DNA from: Oscillospiraceae bacterium
GTDB taxonomy: Bacteria; Bacillota; Clostridia; Oscillospirales; Ruminococcaceae
NCBI GenBank assembly: GCA_021201235.1
Contig: JAJQFI010000024.1
Span: 1 to 64,000 of the forward strand
Direction of reading: 5' to 3'
DNA: 64,000 nucleotides
Under the pieces are notes generated by a model. That model had not been told where the DNA came from and ran no database searches. It was given only the letters and a program-made list of their open reading frames with translations. Shown here one piece after another: positions 1 to 10,668 of this stretch. The stretch's first letter is position 1. Every line of letters starts with the position of its first letter. Both the position numbers and the translations under genes were made by a program.

Positions 1-2
1 CA

Positions 3-173
3 AAAACTGTCATAGGATGGCTCATCGAAGACCTCAACAGCTACGGCTTGACAAATGAGATGATGCTTGAGATTCTTGGAATCACGTTGCTCATCACATT
101 CCTGATTTGCCTCGGTTCGAAGCTGAGTATAAATAAATATAGCATAATGGAAATGTTACGCGAGGACAGATAG
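3..173 (+). CDS. C-terminal end of an FtsX-like ABC transporter permease (5' end outside window)
   Basis: Frame 3 reads ...GWLIEDLNSYGLTNEMMLEILGITLLITFLICLGSKLSINKYSIMEMLREDR-stop; the hydrophobic helix plus short basic C-terminus resembles FtsX/MacB permease tails. Confidence 0.6.
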   Translation, partial: KTVIGWLIEDLNSYGLTNEMMLEILGITLLITFLICLGSKLSINKYSIMEMLREDR

Positions 174-185
174 AACCGCTATATT

Positions 186-238
186 TTCCGCCGACAGGAC
201 TGCTTTTTCGAAAAAAGTGCCCTTCGGCGGAATTTTTC
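186..238 (+). terminator. Rho-independent terminator with a nested inner hairpin
   Basis: ttccgccga ... tcggcggaa followed by tttttc; inner ctttttcgaaaaaag hairpin. Confidence 0.6.
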
Positions 239-261
239 TTGGAAAAATTCGGGGTTACCTA

Positions 262-290
262 TTGCTATTTTCGGAAAAATTTTATATAAT
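262..290 (+). promoter_or_regulatory. sigma-A type promoter for the pgk operon
   Basis: TTGCTA-N17-TATAAT upstream of pgk. Confidence 0.55.
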
Positions 291-349
291 AGCTATAGTC
301 GCTAATTGCGGCATTGAATAGTATTATTAAAGCAAAGGAGATATATTCA

Positions 350-1573
350 ATGGCAGGATTAAACAAGGTCAGTATTGACGACATCAATGTGAAGGGCAAG
401 AAGGTTCTCGTTAGAGTTGACTTCAACGTTCCGCTTAAGGACGGCGTTATCACCAACGACAACAGAATCACAGCGGCACTTCCCACTATCAAGAAGTTAG
501 TTGCAGACGGTGGCAAGGTTGTACTTTGCTCTCACCTCGGCAAGCCGAAGAACGGTCCCGAGGACAAGTTCTCTCTCAAGCCCGCAGCTGATAGACTTGC
601 AGAGCTCATGGAAGGCACAAAGGTCACATTTGCCAAGGATGACGAGGTAGTAGGCGAGAATGCCAAGAAGGCTGTCGCTGAGATGCAGGACGGCGAAATC
701 GTTGTTCTTGAGAACACAAGATTCCGTGGCAACGAAGAGACCAAGAACGGCGAGGGCTTCTCGAAGGAGCTCGCAGATTTGGTTGATGACGAAGTATTCG
801 TAATGGACGCTTTCGGCTCCGCTCACAGAGCTCATGCTTCCACTGCAGGTGTTACAAAGTTTGTCAAGGAGACTGCTGTTGGATACCTCATGCAGAAGGA
901 AATCACATATCTCGGTAATGCAGTCGAGAACCCCGTAAGACCTTTCGTTGCTATCCTCGGCGGTGCAAAGGTTGCCGACAAGCTCAACGTTATCTCCAAC
1001 CTCCTCGAAAAGTGCGATACACTTATCATCGGCGGCGGTATGGCTTACACCTTCCTCAAGGCTGAGGGCTACGAAATCGGCACATCTCTCGTTGACGATG
1101 AGAAGCTTTCCTACTGCAAGGAAATGCTCGACAAGGCTAATGCTATGGGCAAGAAGCTTCTTCTCCCTATTGACACCGTTGTTGCAAAGTCCTTCCCCGA
1201 TCCTATCGACGGCGAGATTGAGACTACTGTTGTAGATTCTCACAACATTCCCGCTGATTGCATGGGTCTTGATATCGGTCCCAAGACCGCTGAGCTCTTC
1301 GCCAAAGAAGTAAGCAACGCCAAGACTGTTGTCTGGAACGGACCTATGGGCGTTTTCGAGAACCCGACTCTTGCAAAGGGAACCCTTTCCGTTGCAAAGG
1401 CTCTTGCTGAGACCGACGCTACAACCGTTATCGGTGGCGGCGACTCTGCGGCGGCTGTCATCAACCTCGGCTTCGCTGACAAGATGACCCACATCTCTAC
1501 CGGCGGCGGAGCTTCTCTTGAATACCTCGAGGGCAAGGTTCTCCCCGGAATCGACGTTATCGCCGACAAATAA
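350..1573 (+). CDS. pgk: Phosphoglycerate kinase
   Basis: Full-length [46 protein letters not shown] motifs; AAAGGAG SD before ATG 350 (ORF track begins at 314). Confidence 0.97.
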   Translation: MAGLNKVSIDDINVKGKKVLVRVDFNVPLKDGVITNDNRITAALPTIKKLVADGGKVVLCSHLGKPKNGPEDKFSLKPAADRLAELMEGTKVTFAKDDEVVGENAKKAVAEMQDGEIVVLENTRFRGNEETKNGEGFSKELADLVDDEVFVMDAFGSAHRAHASTAGVTKFVKETAVGYLMQKEITYLGNAVENPVRPFVAILGGAKVADKLNVISNLLEKCDTLIIGGGMAYTFLKAEGYEIGTSLVDDEKLSYCKEMLDKANAMGKKLLLPIDTVVAKSFPDPIDGEIETTVVDSHNIPADCMGLDIGPKTAELFAKEVSNAKTVVWNGPMGVFENPTLAKGTLSVAKALAETDATTVIGGGDSAAAVINLGFADKMTHISTGGGASLEYLEGKVLPGIDVIADK

Positions 1574-1643
1574 TTGAAACTCTTTATGGAGCGGAGCGGT
1601 GAGTTCCGCTCCGTCTGTAATGCTTTTTGAAAGGATAGATTTC

Positions 1644-2414
1644 ATGAAAAAAGATATTCGCCGTGCGGTTATCGCCGGCAACTGGAAGATGAATAAAACC
1701 CGTCCCGAGGCTGAAACTCTTATCACCGATCTGAAGCCTTTGGCTGAGAATGCAGGTTGTGAGGTTGTTATCTGTGTTCCGTTCACAAATCTTGAAACCG
1801 CAGTAAGACTCACTGCCGGCACCAATATCAAGGTAGGTGCTCAGAACTGCCACTTCGCAAAGTCCGGCGCATACACCGGAGAAATCAGTGCAGATATGCT
1901 CAAGGAAGTCGGAGTGGAATATGTAGTCCTCGGTCACAGCGAGCGCAGACAGTACTTCGGTGAGACCGATGAAACCGTAAACAAGAGAACCAAGGCGGCT
2001 CTCGAAGCCGGTCTCAAGCCCATCGTTTGCGTAGGCGAGCTTCTCTGGGAGAGAGAATCCGGTATCACTGAGGAAGTTATTTCCCGCCAGATCAAGCTCG
2101 ACTTTGCCGGAATCTCCGCCGATGAGCTTATGAACTGCATCATCGCTTACGAGCCGGTATGGGCAATCGGAACCGGCAAGACCGCAACCGCCGATCAGGC
2201 AGAAGAGGTCTGTGCCTTCATAAGAAATGTTCTTGCAGGTCTTTACGGTACAGACGTTGCCGAGAAGATTACCATCCAGTACGGCGGCTCCATGAACGCA
2301 GGCAATGCGGCTGAACTCCTCTCGAAGACCAATGTCGACGGCGGACTTATCGGCGGCGCATCCCTCAAGGCTCCCGACTTTGCGACTATTATCAACGCCG
2401 CAATCAACGGATGA
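1644..2414 (+). CDS. tpiA: Triosephosphate isomerase
   Basis: AGNWKMNK, VLGHSERRQYFGET, AYEPVWAIGTGKTA, YGGSMN motifs; start at MKKDIRR (1644). Confidence 0.97.
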   Translation: MKKDIRRAVIAGNWKMNKTRPEAETLITDLKPLAENAGCEVVICVPFTNLETAVRLTAGTNIKVGAQNCHFAKSGAYTGEISADMLKEVGVEYVVLGHSERRQYFGETDETVNKRTKAALEAGLKPIVCVGELLWERESGITEEVISRQIKLDFAGISADELMNCIIAYEPVWAIGTGKTATADQAEEVCAFIRNVLAGLYGTDVAEKITIQYGGSMNAGNAAELLSKTNVDGGLIGGASLKAPDFATIINAAING

Positions 2415-2428
2415 AAGGGGACCGCAAT

Positions 2429-3997
2429 ATGAAACCTGTTGTACTCATAGTTATGGACGGTGTCGGCTTCTCGAAGACCGGTCTTGGGGATGCTGTAACA
2501 CTTGCAAATACACCGAATCTTGATAAGCTCCTCAAGGAGCGTCCCAATACCAGACTCAAGGCTCACGGAACCGCAGTAGGACTTCCTTCCGACGATGACA
2601 TGGGCAACTCCGAGGTCGGACACAACGCCCTCGGTTGCGGTCAGATTTACTCTCAGGGCGCAAAGCTCGTAAACGAGTCCATCGAATCCGGCAAAATGTT
2701 TGAATCGGATACATGGAACGAGCTTGTTTCCAACTGCAAAGCTCATAATTCGACCCTTCATTTCCTCGGACTTCTATCCGACGGAAATGTCCACTCGAAT
2801 ATTTCCCACCTCAAGCAGATGATAATCAAGGCCAAAGAGTGCGGTGTTGAGCATGTAAGATGCCACATACTCCTTGACGGAAGAGACGTTCCCGCAACCT
2901 CGGCTCTTGTCTATGTCGATGAGCTCGAGACTCTGCTTTCTTCCCTTAACGATTTCACCTTCGATGCAAAAATTGCATCCGGCGGCGGAAGAATGAAGAT
3001 TACAATGGACAGATATCAGGCTAACTGGGGAATGGTCGAAGCCGGCTGGAATACCCATGTTCACGGTCAGGGCAGACAGTTCTCTTCAGCAAAAGAGGCT
3101 ATTGAAACTTACAGAAGCGAAATCGACGGCGTAATCGACCAGGATTTGCCCGCATTCGTAATCGCCGAGAACGGCGAGCCTGTTGGAAAAATCAAGGATG
3201 GCGACTCGGTTATCCTCTATAACTTCAGAGGCGACCGTGCCCTTGAAATCTCCATGGCATTCGACAACAAGGACTTCGTCGCCTTCGACAGGGGAGAGAA
3301 GCCGGATGTCGTCTATGCCGGCATGCTCCAGTATGACGGTGACCTCAAGCTTCCCGAGAAGTACCTTGTAAATCCTCCGGAAATCAAGAATACCCTTTCC
3401 GAGCTTCTGGTTGCGAACGGCTTAAGACAGTACGCTGTTTCCGAGACTCAAAAATACGGTCACGTTACTTATTTCTGGAACGGCAACAAGTCCGAGAAGT
3501 TCTCCGAAGAGCTCGAAACCTTCAAGGAGATTCCTTCCGACAACGTTTCCTTCGACGAGCGTCCCTGGATGAAGTCTGCCGAAATCACCGACGACCTCAT
3601 CAACGCTATGCGCAGCGGCAAGTACGACTTTATTCGCTGCAACTACCCCAACGGCGACATGGTCGGTCACACAGGTAATCTTGATGCCACCATCACCGGC
3701 GTTGAGTCCGTTGACCTCGGAATCGCAAGAGTTCTCAAGGTTGCGGATGAGCTCGGCGTCATCGTTCTTATAACTGCAGACCACGGCAACGCCGACGAAA
3801 TGCTCGAAAAGAACAAGAAGGGCGAGATTCAGGTCAGAACCGCTCACTCCCTGAACCCCGTTCCGTTCATCATCTATGATAACGACCACGACTGGAGAAT
3901 CAAGGAAGGCAATTTCGGTCTTGCCAACGTAGCTCCAACCGTTGCTACCCTCTTCGGTCTCACTCCTCCCGATTGCTGGGAAGAGAGCATGATTTAA
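2429..3997 (+). CDS. gpmI: 2,3-bisphosphoglycerate-independent phosphoglycerate mutase
   Basis: MKPVVLIVMDGVG, DDMGNSEVGHNALG, ITADHGNADEM; follows tpiA directly. Confidence 0.96.
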   Translation: MKPVVLIVMDGVGFSKTGLGDAVTLANTPNLDKLLKERPNTRLKAHGTAVGLPSDDDMGNSEVGHNALGCGQIYSQGAKLVNESIESGKMFESDTWNELVSNCKAHNSTLHFLGLLSDGNVHSNISHLKQMIIKAKECGVEHVRCHILLDGRDVPATSALVYVDELETLLSSLNDFTFDAKIASGGGRMKITMDRYQANWGMVEAGWNTHVHGQGRQFSSAKEAIETYRSEIDGVIDQDLPAFVIAENGEPVGKIKDGDSVILYNFRGDRALEISMAFDNKDFVAFDRGEKPDVVYAGMLQYDGDLKLPEKYLVNPPEIKNTLSELLVANGLRQYAVSETQKYGHVTYFWNGNKSEKFSEELETFKEIPSDNVSFDERPWMKSAEITDDLINAMRSGKYDFIRCNYPNGDMVGHTGNLDATITGVESVDLGIARVLKVADELGVIVLITADHGNADEMLEKNKKGEIQVRTAHSLNPVPFIIYDNDHDWRIKEGNFGLANVAPTVATLFGLTPPDCWEESMI

Positions 3998-4020
3998 TCC
4001 GTTCATCTCAAATACAAGTA

Positions 4021-4047
4021 AAGCCCGAGTAAAATCGGGCTTTTTTA
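4021..4047 (+). terminator. Rho-independent terminator after gpmI
   Basis: aagcccga-gtaaaa-tcgggctttttt. Confidence 0.85.
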
Positions 4048-4165
4048 TATGAAATGTCTTCTATAAAAAATGTGGTATTTTTTGTCGGTCAGTCTTGACT
4101 TTTGTATTAAGATATGTTAAAGTCTAATAGGTTCATAAATTTAAATCGAAAAGGAGTAAACAAAT

Positions 4166-4348
4166 ATGAGGCAAATTCTTCAAAGATTATTTATCCTCTG
4201 CGTTCTGTGCATGGCAATTAGCTTTATTGTTAGCTTGCTCTGTTATACCAATGGTGAACCTAATGCTGCTATGATTGCGGCGTATGTTTGTTTAGGTTTT
4301 GTAATTTTAGTAGTGATATGCTCGGCATATAGACTTTTTAAAAAATAG
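4166..4348 (+). CDS. Small (60 aa) two-TM hydrophobic protein, unknown function
   Basis: AAAAGGAG SD; two hydrophobic stretches (FILCVLCMAISFIVSLLC, AAYVCLGFVILVVICSAY), basic C-terminus. Confidence 0.55.
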   Translation: MRQILQRLFILCVLCMAISFIVSLLCYTNGEPNAAMIAAYVCLGFVILVVICSAYRLFKK

Positions 4349-4429
4349 TTCGATATTTCTGCAAAAAAAGCTTGACAAATTTTTGTGGGGGGTAAAATGT
4401 ATATATAAAGCAGGAAAGGTGGAAATATA

Positions 4430-6208
4430 ATGAAAAAACTAAAAACCTTCTTAGAAACCAACAAGCTATTCTTTGAAATCGCTTGGAAATCGCACAAGTC
4501 TTACTTCTTTATCTACATCATAACGACCTTGTATGGGTTTATCAGCAATATGCTTGTGATTTACCTGCCAAAGATGTCGTTGAACGCTTTTCTTTATAAG
4601 GAAGATCTGTGGCTCGGTGTCGGGTATATTTGTGGATATATCCTGATTATCTCGGTGTGGGCGTATGTCGAGCGGAGGCTGACGCTCAAGCAGAACCTGA
4701 ACACTGAGTATATAAGCGTCGAACTTCGGGAGCACATCTACAGAAAGATGAACGAGAACAGTATGCTGGCGTTTGAGGACAGCAGTGAGTACGATGCGCT
4801 TCAGAAAGCTCTGAACTATACATATGTCGGTGCGGATGAGGTCATCAACATACTCTCGCAGATGATTACCTGCATTCTGACCTTGATAGGCGTTTCGTAT
4901 ATCGTCGGTCAGGTCAGCGTTATAATCGTGATTATAATCTTCGCGACCCTGATTCTTTCGCATCTCTGCATGAACAAGGTCAACGATTTGTGGTTCAAGT
5001 ATCAGAACACCGAGCGTCTGCCGAAGGTCAGACTTTTGCAGTATTTGCAGAGGCTCTTCAACGAAAAGGACTACGTTTCCACCGTCAAGCTGAATGAGGC
5101 TTTTGACTATTCGATTGAGACGGTCAACGAAAAGGGCATGGCTATTGCTATTGAGGGAAACAAGAAGGACAGGCAGAGATTCAGGTGGAATTACCTCGCA
5201 ATACTTCTCGGCAATGTTCAGCTTCTTTCGGCGTACCTCTACTTCGGATATATGCTGTTTGCGGGACAGCTTGATGTCGCCACCTATTCGGCACTGTTTG
5301 TAGCTGTTCAGCAGTTCACACAGAACTTCAACAGCTTCTTAGGGCTCTTCATAAATCTCAAGAACAACGTCAACGAGGCATCATTCTATATGGATTATAT
5401 CAAGGACGAGAAGTACGTCCAGAATGGTACTGAGAAGATCGACAACTGCGAGGAGATAACGCTCGAAAACGTCAGCTTCAAATATCCGAATCAGGAGCAG
5501 AAAGCGCTCAATTGCGTTTCCTTCTCAATTCATGCCGGTTCAAGAATTGCCATCGTTGGTGAGAACGGTGCAGGAAAGACAACGCTCCTGAAGCTGATTC
5601 TGGCACTATATCCTCCGACGAGCGGAAAGATTCTTATCAACGGTGAAACCGACATAAACGACGTGGACCTGTCCTCGTGGTACAAGCAGTTGTCGGTAGT
5701 ACTTCAGAACTCGGTAAATATCCCGTTGACTCTGGAAGAAAATATCGCTTTCCGTGGCGAGAAAGACATTGATTCCGGGAAGATTGAAGACAGTATCAGG
5801 TTCTCCGGCTTGGAGGATAAGATAGATTCTCTGCCTAAGAAGGAAAAGAGTGTCTTCTCCACGAGATTTGATAAAGAAGGCGTCGATTTCTCCGGTGGCG
5901 AAAAGCAGAAAATTTCTATCGCAAGAGCTTACTATCGTGACGCAAATATCCTGGTATTCGACGAGCCGTCGAGTGCTTTAGATCCGAACGCTGAGTATGA
6001 GTTCTTCAAGAAGATTTACGAGCTTGGAAGAGAAAAGACGGTTATTTTCGTCTCGCATCGCCTTTCAACAGTCATTAAGGCTGACCAGATTATCATCATC
6101 GATAAGGGTCAGGTTGCCGAAATGGAAACGCATGATGAGCTGATGGCATGGAAAGGCTTGTATTGCGAGATGTTCACAAAGCAAGCGGAGAATTATATCA
6201 GCGAATAA
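4430..6208 (+). CDS. ABC transporter, fused permease and ATP-binding protein (exporter type)
   Basis: N-terminal TM region; Walker A GENGAGKTT; signature FSGGEKQK; Walker B ILVFDEPSSAL; H-loop VSHRLST. Confidence 0.9.
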   Translation: MKKLKTFLETNKLFFEIAWKSHKSYFFIYIITTLYGFISNMLVIYLPKMSLNAFLYKEDLWLGVGYICGYILIISVWAYVERRLTLKQNLNTEYISVELREHIYRKMNENSMLAFEDSSEYDALQKALNYTYVGADEVINILSQMITCILTLIGVSYIVGQVSVIIVIIIFATLILSHLCMNKVNDLWFKYQNTERLPKVRLLQYLQRLFNEKDYVSTVKLNEAFDYSIETVNEKGMAIAIEGNKKDRQRFRWNYLAILLGNVQLLSAYLYFGYMLFAGQLDVATYSALFVAVQQFTQNFNSFLGLFINLKNNVNEASFYMDYIKDEKYVQNGTEKIDNCEEITLENVSFKYPNQEQKALNCVSFSIHAGSRIAIVGENGAGKTTLLKLILALYPPTSGKILINGETDINDVDLSSWYKQLSVVLQNSVNIPLTLEENIAFRGEKDIDSGKIEDSIRFSGLEDKIDSLPKKEKSVFSTRFDKEGVDFSGGEKQKISIARAYYRDANILVFDEPSSALDPNAEYEFFKKIYELGREKTVIFVSHRLSTVIKADQIIIIDKGQVAEMETHDELMAWKGLYCEMFTKQAENYISE

Positions 6209-6219
6209 AGATACTAAAA

Positions 6220-6252
6220 AAATCCGGCTGTCAATCGGCAGTCGGATTTATT
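6220..6252. terminator. Terminator between convergent ABC gene and mtaB; overlaps the mtaB 3' coding end
   Basis: aaatccggctgtcaatcggcagtcggattt hairpin with flanking A and T runs. Confidence 0.6.
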
Positions 6253-7535
6253 ATTTCTCCGTAAAGGCAGTTATCTTTACAAACTGTAACTCTGACGTCC
6301 CTTATTTCCTTCCATAGCGTGTCCTGAATCTTCGGAACCTTCACCATAAGATAGTCCTTAGTGTGCCCCTGATGGAAATCGCCGTCCTTTTCGTGCTCGA
6401 AGAGAACGCTGACTGTTTTGCCTATATGTGCTTCTTGGAAGGCTTCTTCGCCGATTTTTGCGGCTTCGGACATTATCTCCGCACGGCGGTATCTTTCAGC
6501 CTTTGGAATGCTCCCAGGCATCCTGGCGGCAACAGTTCCCTCACGTTCGGAGTAGGAAAATACATGCACACCTGCAAAGCTGATTTCCTTTACAAACTCG
6601 ACGGATTTCAAAAAATCGTCTTCTGTCTCGTCGGGGAAGCCGACCATTACGTCTGTTGTGACGGCGCAGTCGGGAAAATACTCTCTGAGAAGCCGTATAA
6701 GTTTTCGATATTTCTCGGTGTTGTACCGTCGTCTCATTCTCTCAAGTGTTCTGTCGCAACCCGATTGCAATGACAGATGAAAATGTGGGCAGAGCTTTTC
6801 CTCCTGCGAAAGCCTCCTGATTATAACTTCCATCAGCATTTCCGGCTCAATCGAGCCGAGTCTTATCCTGTCGGCAGTCGACAAGCATGCCGCATGAACC
6901 GCATCCGCAAGGTCGATTTCGCCCAAATCCTCGCCGTAGCAGGAAAGATTTATTCCGACTAATATAAGCTCCCTATGTCCCTGCAAAGCGAGCTCCCTTG
7001 CCTCAGCTTCTATCTCTTCAATCGGCTTTGAACGTGAACGCCCACGGGCATAGGGGATAATGCAGTATGAACAGAACCGATCGCAACCGTCCTGAATTTT
7101 GATAATAGCACGAGTCTTTTCGGCACGCTTAGAAAGGCTCATCTCCTCAAGCTTCTCGCCTTTTTGATGGGAAGGAATCTCGCAAACGTGTTCTTTATTC
7201 GCCAGAAAATCCGAAATTAGCTCGGGAATCTTGGTCTTGTTCGCTTCGCCGACGATGATGTCCGCTTTGTTTATAAGCTCCGTCACTCCGTGAGCCTGTG
7301 GATAGCACCCTGCAACGACAGTAATTGCATCGGGATTCTGTCGCCTGACCCGTCTGAGAAGCTGTCCGAGCTTCACATCCGCCGCCTGCGTTACGGTGCA
7401 TGAATTGATGACAACCACATCCGCAGTCATCGGGTCATCAATCGTCACAAACCCGTTCCGCTCCATCAGCTCAGCGATGCAGTCGGTTTCGTATTGATTT
7501 ACTTTGCAGCCAAAGGTGTAGTAGGCTACGGTCAT
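6231..7535 (-). CDS. mtaB: MiaB/MtaB-family tRNA methylthiotransferase (MtaB-like, t6A37 C2)
   Basis: N-terminal UPF0004 (YTFGCKVNQYETD), radical SAM CxxxCxxC (GCDRFCSYCIIPYARGRSRS), C-terminal TRAM-like region. Confidence 0.9.
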   Translation of the reverse strand: MTVAYYTFGCKVNQYETDCIAELMERNGFVTIDDPMTADVVVINSCTVTQAADVKLGQLLRRVRRQNPDAITVVAGCYPQAHGVTELINKADIIVGEANKTKIPELISDFLANKEHVCEIPSHQKGEKLEEMSLSKRAEKTRAIIKIQDGCDRFCSYCIIPYARGRSRSKPIEEIEAEARELALQGHRELILVGINLSCYGEDLGEIDLADAVHAACLSTADRIRLGSIEPEMLMEVIIRRLSQEEKLCPHFHLSLQSGCDRTLERMRRRYNTEKYRKLIRLLREYFPDCAVTTDVMVGFPDETEDDFLKSVEFVKEISFAGVHVFSYSEREGTVAARMPGSIPKAERYRRAEIMSEAAKIGEEAFQEAHIGKTVSVLFEHEKDGDFHQGHTKDYLMVKVPKIQDTLWKEIRDVRVTVCKDNCLYGEIINPTAD

Positions 7536-7664
7536 GGTCTCATCTCCAATCGAAATATGTTGAGACTAATAATACCCCACAAATCCGCCCATGTCAACCG
7601 TCCATTCTTCACTTTTTCTCAAAAAACTCCCCGAATACCCCCTTGACAAGCCGAAAATTTCTGT

Positions 7665-7766
7665 TATACTGAAAGTAGCCTTTAGGAAAGTTCAGCAAAA
7701 ACAGCAGTCGGATTTTTCCGGACAACGGTTCCTGACAGGCACTTAACGAATCGGAGGTAACGCAAA
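7665..7766 (+). promoter_or_regulatory. Leader of the HPr-like gene: promoter at about 7643-7670 (TTGACA-N16-TATACT), then a leader of about 85-90 nt with a small hairpin
   Basis: ccccTTGACAagccgaaaatttctgtTATACTg; gtcgga-tttt-tccggac imperfect hairpin; CGGAGG SD. Confidence 0.4.
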
Positions 7767-7997
7767 ATGCAAACCGTAAAAATTAAACTCGAGACAATCA
7801 ACGACGTCAAGGAGTTTGTCAGAATTGTCACCTTGTGTGATTACGACATCGACCTCGTTTCCGGAAGGTATTCAATCGACGCAAAGTCTATCATGGGCAT
7901 TTTCAGCCTTGATTTGGAAAAGCCGGTTGAGCTTCAGGCTCACACCGAGAACTGCGACGATCTTCTGAAGCAGATTGACAAGTTCATTGTGAAGTAA
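7767..7997 (+). CDS. HPr-family phosphocarrier-like protein (Crh-like, no active-site His)
   Basis: 76 aa; KSIMGIFSLDL matches the HPr Ser46 region (KSIMGVMSLGI); the His15 region IHARPA is replaced by INDVKE. Confidence 0.75.
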   Translation: MQTVKIKLETINDVKEFVRIVTLCDYDIDLVSGRYSIDAKSIMGIFSLDLEKPVELQAHTENCDDLLKQIDKFIVK

Positions 7998-8003
7998 GAA
8001 AGG

Positions 8004-8028
8004 GACCGGCTTCAAGTCGGTCTTTTTT
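8004..8028 (+). terminator. Rho-independent terminator
   Basis: gaccggcttcaagtcggtctttttt. Confidence 0.75.
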
Positions 8029-8087
8029 ATGAATAGTTTCAGCGGCTCGTCTCATAGTATGGACTATCAAATATATGGAGTCTTGCT

Positions 8088-9224
8088 ATGAGAAAAATTG
8101 TCGCCGCTATCACAGCTATTTTCGTATTCATTTTTGAATCTATACCCGCTTTCGCCACTTCATCTGAAACAACATCAGTCCCATATTCATATGTCCTCAT
8201 GGAAGGGCAAACCGGAACGCTTCTCTATTCCGACAACGGCAATGCGGAATTTCCTGCTTTTCATTCGGCTAAGCTTATGACTCTTCTCTTGCTCATGGAA
8301 GCGATAGACGAGGGGAGATTCGGCTTCGATTCGGTTGTGAAAGTCTCTGCAAATGCCAATGCCCAACAAGGAGCTCAGATCTGGCTCAATACCGGCGAGG
8401 AGATGACGATTGACGAGCTCGTCAAGGCGATAACCGTCGGCAACGCCAATGATGCCGCAGTCGCCATCGCCGAAGCTGTCTCGGGAAACGTTGATGATTT
8501 CACGGCACTGATGAACAGCAGGGCAGAGGAGCTCGGAATGCTCTCAACCGTTTACACGGACCCGACCGGAACGCTTGTTGGCAACATCACAACCGCCTGC
8601 GATATTGCGACGCTCGCTTCGGAGCTCTCCCACTACGATGAGCTGATCCCATATTTCACGACATGGATGACCACCGTCCGTGACGGCAAGACCGAGCTTG
8701 TCTCGACAAATCGCATGATTCTCAGCTACAACGGCATAACCGGCATGAAAGCTTACTACAGCGAGGATTGCCTGAACTGCCTGATTGCAACCGCCGAGCG
8801 AAATGGTCTGACTATGATATGTGTAATTCTGGGTGAGCCTGACGAATACCAGCGCTTCACCACAGCCCGTGAAAAAATGAATATTGGCTTTGCCGCTTAT
8901 ACTCTCTACACTCCGAAGAAAACTGATATCTATGTCGAGCCCGTGTCGGTGAGTGGCGGCGTCAGCCTGACTGTTAGTGCCGATATCGAGGATTTGGGTG
9001 GCTTTGTCGTAAGAAACAGTGAGCTTGAATCTGTTGAGATGAAGATTGAATATTTCGATGATGTAGTCGCTCCGGTCAGCATCGGTGACAAAGTCGGGCG
9101 TGTAGTATTTCTTGTTGATGATGAAGAAAGATATGCAGTTTCGATAGTTGCAAGTCAAAATGTAGACAGAATGAATCTTTTATCTGCCATGTTTAAACTT
9201 TTTCGAAGTATGCTCGCGGGGTAG
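8088..9224 (+). CDS. D-alanyl-D-alanine carboxypeptidase (peptidase S11/DacF-like) homolog with degenerate catalytic motifs
   Basis: Signal peptide; S11-type layout ([57 protein letters not shown]) and a C-terminal beta-rich domain. Confidence 0.82.
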   Translation: MRKIVAAITAIFVFIFESIPAFATSSETTSVPYSYVLMEGQTGTLLYSDNGNAEFPAFHSAKLMTLLLLMEAIDEGRFGFDSVVKVSANANAQQGAQIWLNTGEEMTIDELVKAITVGNANDAAVAIAEAVSGNVDDFTALMNSRAEELGMLSTVYTDPTGTLVGNITTACDIATLASELSHYDELIPYFTTWMTTVRDGKTELVSTNRMILSYNGITGMKAYYSEDCLNCLIATAERNGLTMICVILGEPDEYQRFTTAREKMNIGFAAYTLYTPKKTDIYVEPVSVSGGVSLTVSADIEDLGGFVVRNSELESVEMKIEYFDDVVAPVSIGDKVGRVVFLVDDEERYAVSIVASQNVDRMNLLSAMFKLFRSMLAG

Positions 9225-9330
9225 GAAAACTTTTTGCCGAAATTGCACAATATTTTTCACTGAAATTCCTTGCATTATTGACCATTTCGTGTTAGAATAT
9301 AGACAAAGACAAATGAGAGGGATGACAGCT

Positions 9331-10668
9331 ATGTCTATTAAATTAGTAACAAAGTACGCTGATAAGTTCGTGAATCCTCACGAACTCGAGGCAATTCGTC
9401 CTCAGATAACCGCCGCTTACAACACACTTGCTTCGCGCAGTGGTCTGGGCAACGACTTCTTGGGTTGGGTCGACCTTCCGGTTGACTACGACAAGGAAGA
9501 ATTTGCCCGCATCAAAGCCGCCGCGGCAAGAATCAAGGAGAAGGCAGACGTTCTTATCGTAATCGGTATAGGCGGCTCCTATCTTGGTGCAAGAGCGGCT
9601 ATTGAGCTTTTAACAAGCCCACATTATAATAACCTTAAGAAAGACACGCCCGACATCTATTTCGTCGGCAACAACATCAGCTCAACTTATCTCAACGAGA
9701 TTCTTTCCATCTGTGAGGGCAAGGATGTCTGTGTCAACGTTATTTCCAAGTCGGGAACCACTACTGAGCCTGCGCTTGCTTTCAGAATCTTCAAGAAGCT
9801 TCTTGAGGACAAGTACGGCAAGGAAGAGGCAAAGACGAGAATTTTCGCCACCACCGACAAGGCGAGGGGAACTCTTAAGGAGCTTTCCGATTCCGAGGGC
9901 TATGAGACCTTCGTAATTGCCGACGATGTCGGAGGCAGATATTCGGTTCTTACAGCTGTTGGACTTCTTCCGATAGCCGTTGCAGGATGCGATATCGACA
10001 AGATTATGGAGGGCGCCGCCGCCGCAAGAGAAGCTTATCTCGAAGACGACATGAATGATTGCGAAAAGTATGCCGCACTCAGAAATATTCTTTACCGCAA
10101 GGGCAAGTCTGTTGAGATGCTCGTATCCTATGAGCCTTGCTTCGCAATGATGAACGAGTGGTTCAAACAGCTCTTCGGCGAGAGCGAAGGTAAGGACAAC
10201 AAGGGTATCTATCCTTCGAGCGCAATATTCTCAACCGACCTTCATTCAATGGGTCAGTTCGTTCAGGACGGCTCAAGAATCATGTTCGAGACAGTTGTCG
10301 ATGTCAAGAACCCGAAGAAGGATTTGTTCCTTGAAAACGATGCCGAAAACCTCGACGGTTTGAACTTCTTCACAAATCAGAATATGTCCGTTGTAAACCG
10401 TAAAGCAATGGAGGGAACCGTTCTCGCTCATACCGAAGGCGGAGTTCCGAACCTCATCATCGAGGTAGACAGGCTTGACGAATACAACTTCGGCGAGATG
10501 GTTTACTTCTTCGAGAAGGCTTGTGCGCTTTCCGGCTATATGCTCGGTGTAAATCCGTTCAACCAGCCGGGCGTTGAGAGCTACAAGAAGAACATGTTCG
10601 CTCTTCTTGGAAAACCGGGCTATGAGGATCGCAAGTCCGAGCTTGAAGAAAAGCTCAAGGCAGAATAA
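9331..10668 (+). CDS. pgi: Glucose-6-phosphate isomerase
   Basis: [56 protein letters not shown] 9331 after an AGAGG SD (ORF track begins at 9289). Confidence 0.96.
   Translation: MSIKLVTKYADKFVNPHELEAIRPQITAAYNTLASRSGLGNDFLGWVDLPVDYDKEEFARIKAAAARIKEKADVLIVIGIGGSYLGARAAIELLTSPHYNNLKKDTPDIYFVGNNISSTYLNEILSICEGKDVCVNVISKSGTTTEPALAFRIFKKLLEDKYGKEEAKTRIFATTDKARGTLKELSDSEGYETFVIADDVGGRYSVLTAVGLLPIAVAGCDIDKIMEGAAAAREAYLEDDMNDCEKYAALRNILYRKGKSVEMLVSYEPCFAMMNEWFKQLFGESEGKDNKGIYPSSAIFSTDLHSMGQFVQDGSRIMFETVVDVKNPKKDLFLENDAENLDGLNFFTNQNMSVVNRKAMEGTVLAHTEGGVPNLIIEVDRLDEYNFGEMVYFFEKACALSGYMLGVNPFNQPGVESYKKNMFALLGKPGYEDRKSELEEKLKAE

Noticed and set aside
497-1831. 444-aa minus-strand ORF antisense to pgk/tpiA
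   Set aside because: Shadow ORF overlapping two strongly supported genes; no recognisable domain.
7671-7766. Known riboswitch class in the HPr-like gene leader
   Set aside because: I could not match it to a consensus I know (guanidine, NiCo, THF, ykkC types considered); kept only as a leader with a minor hairpin.
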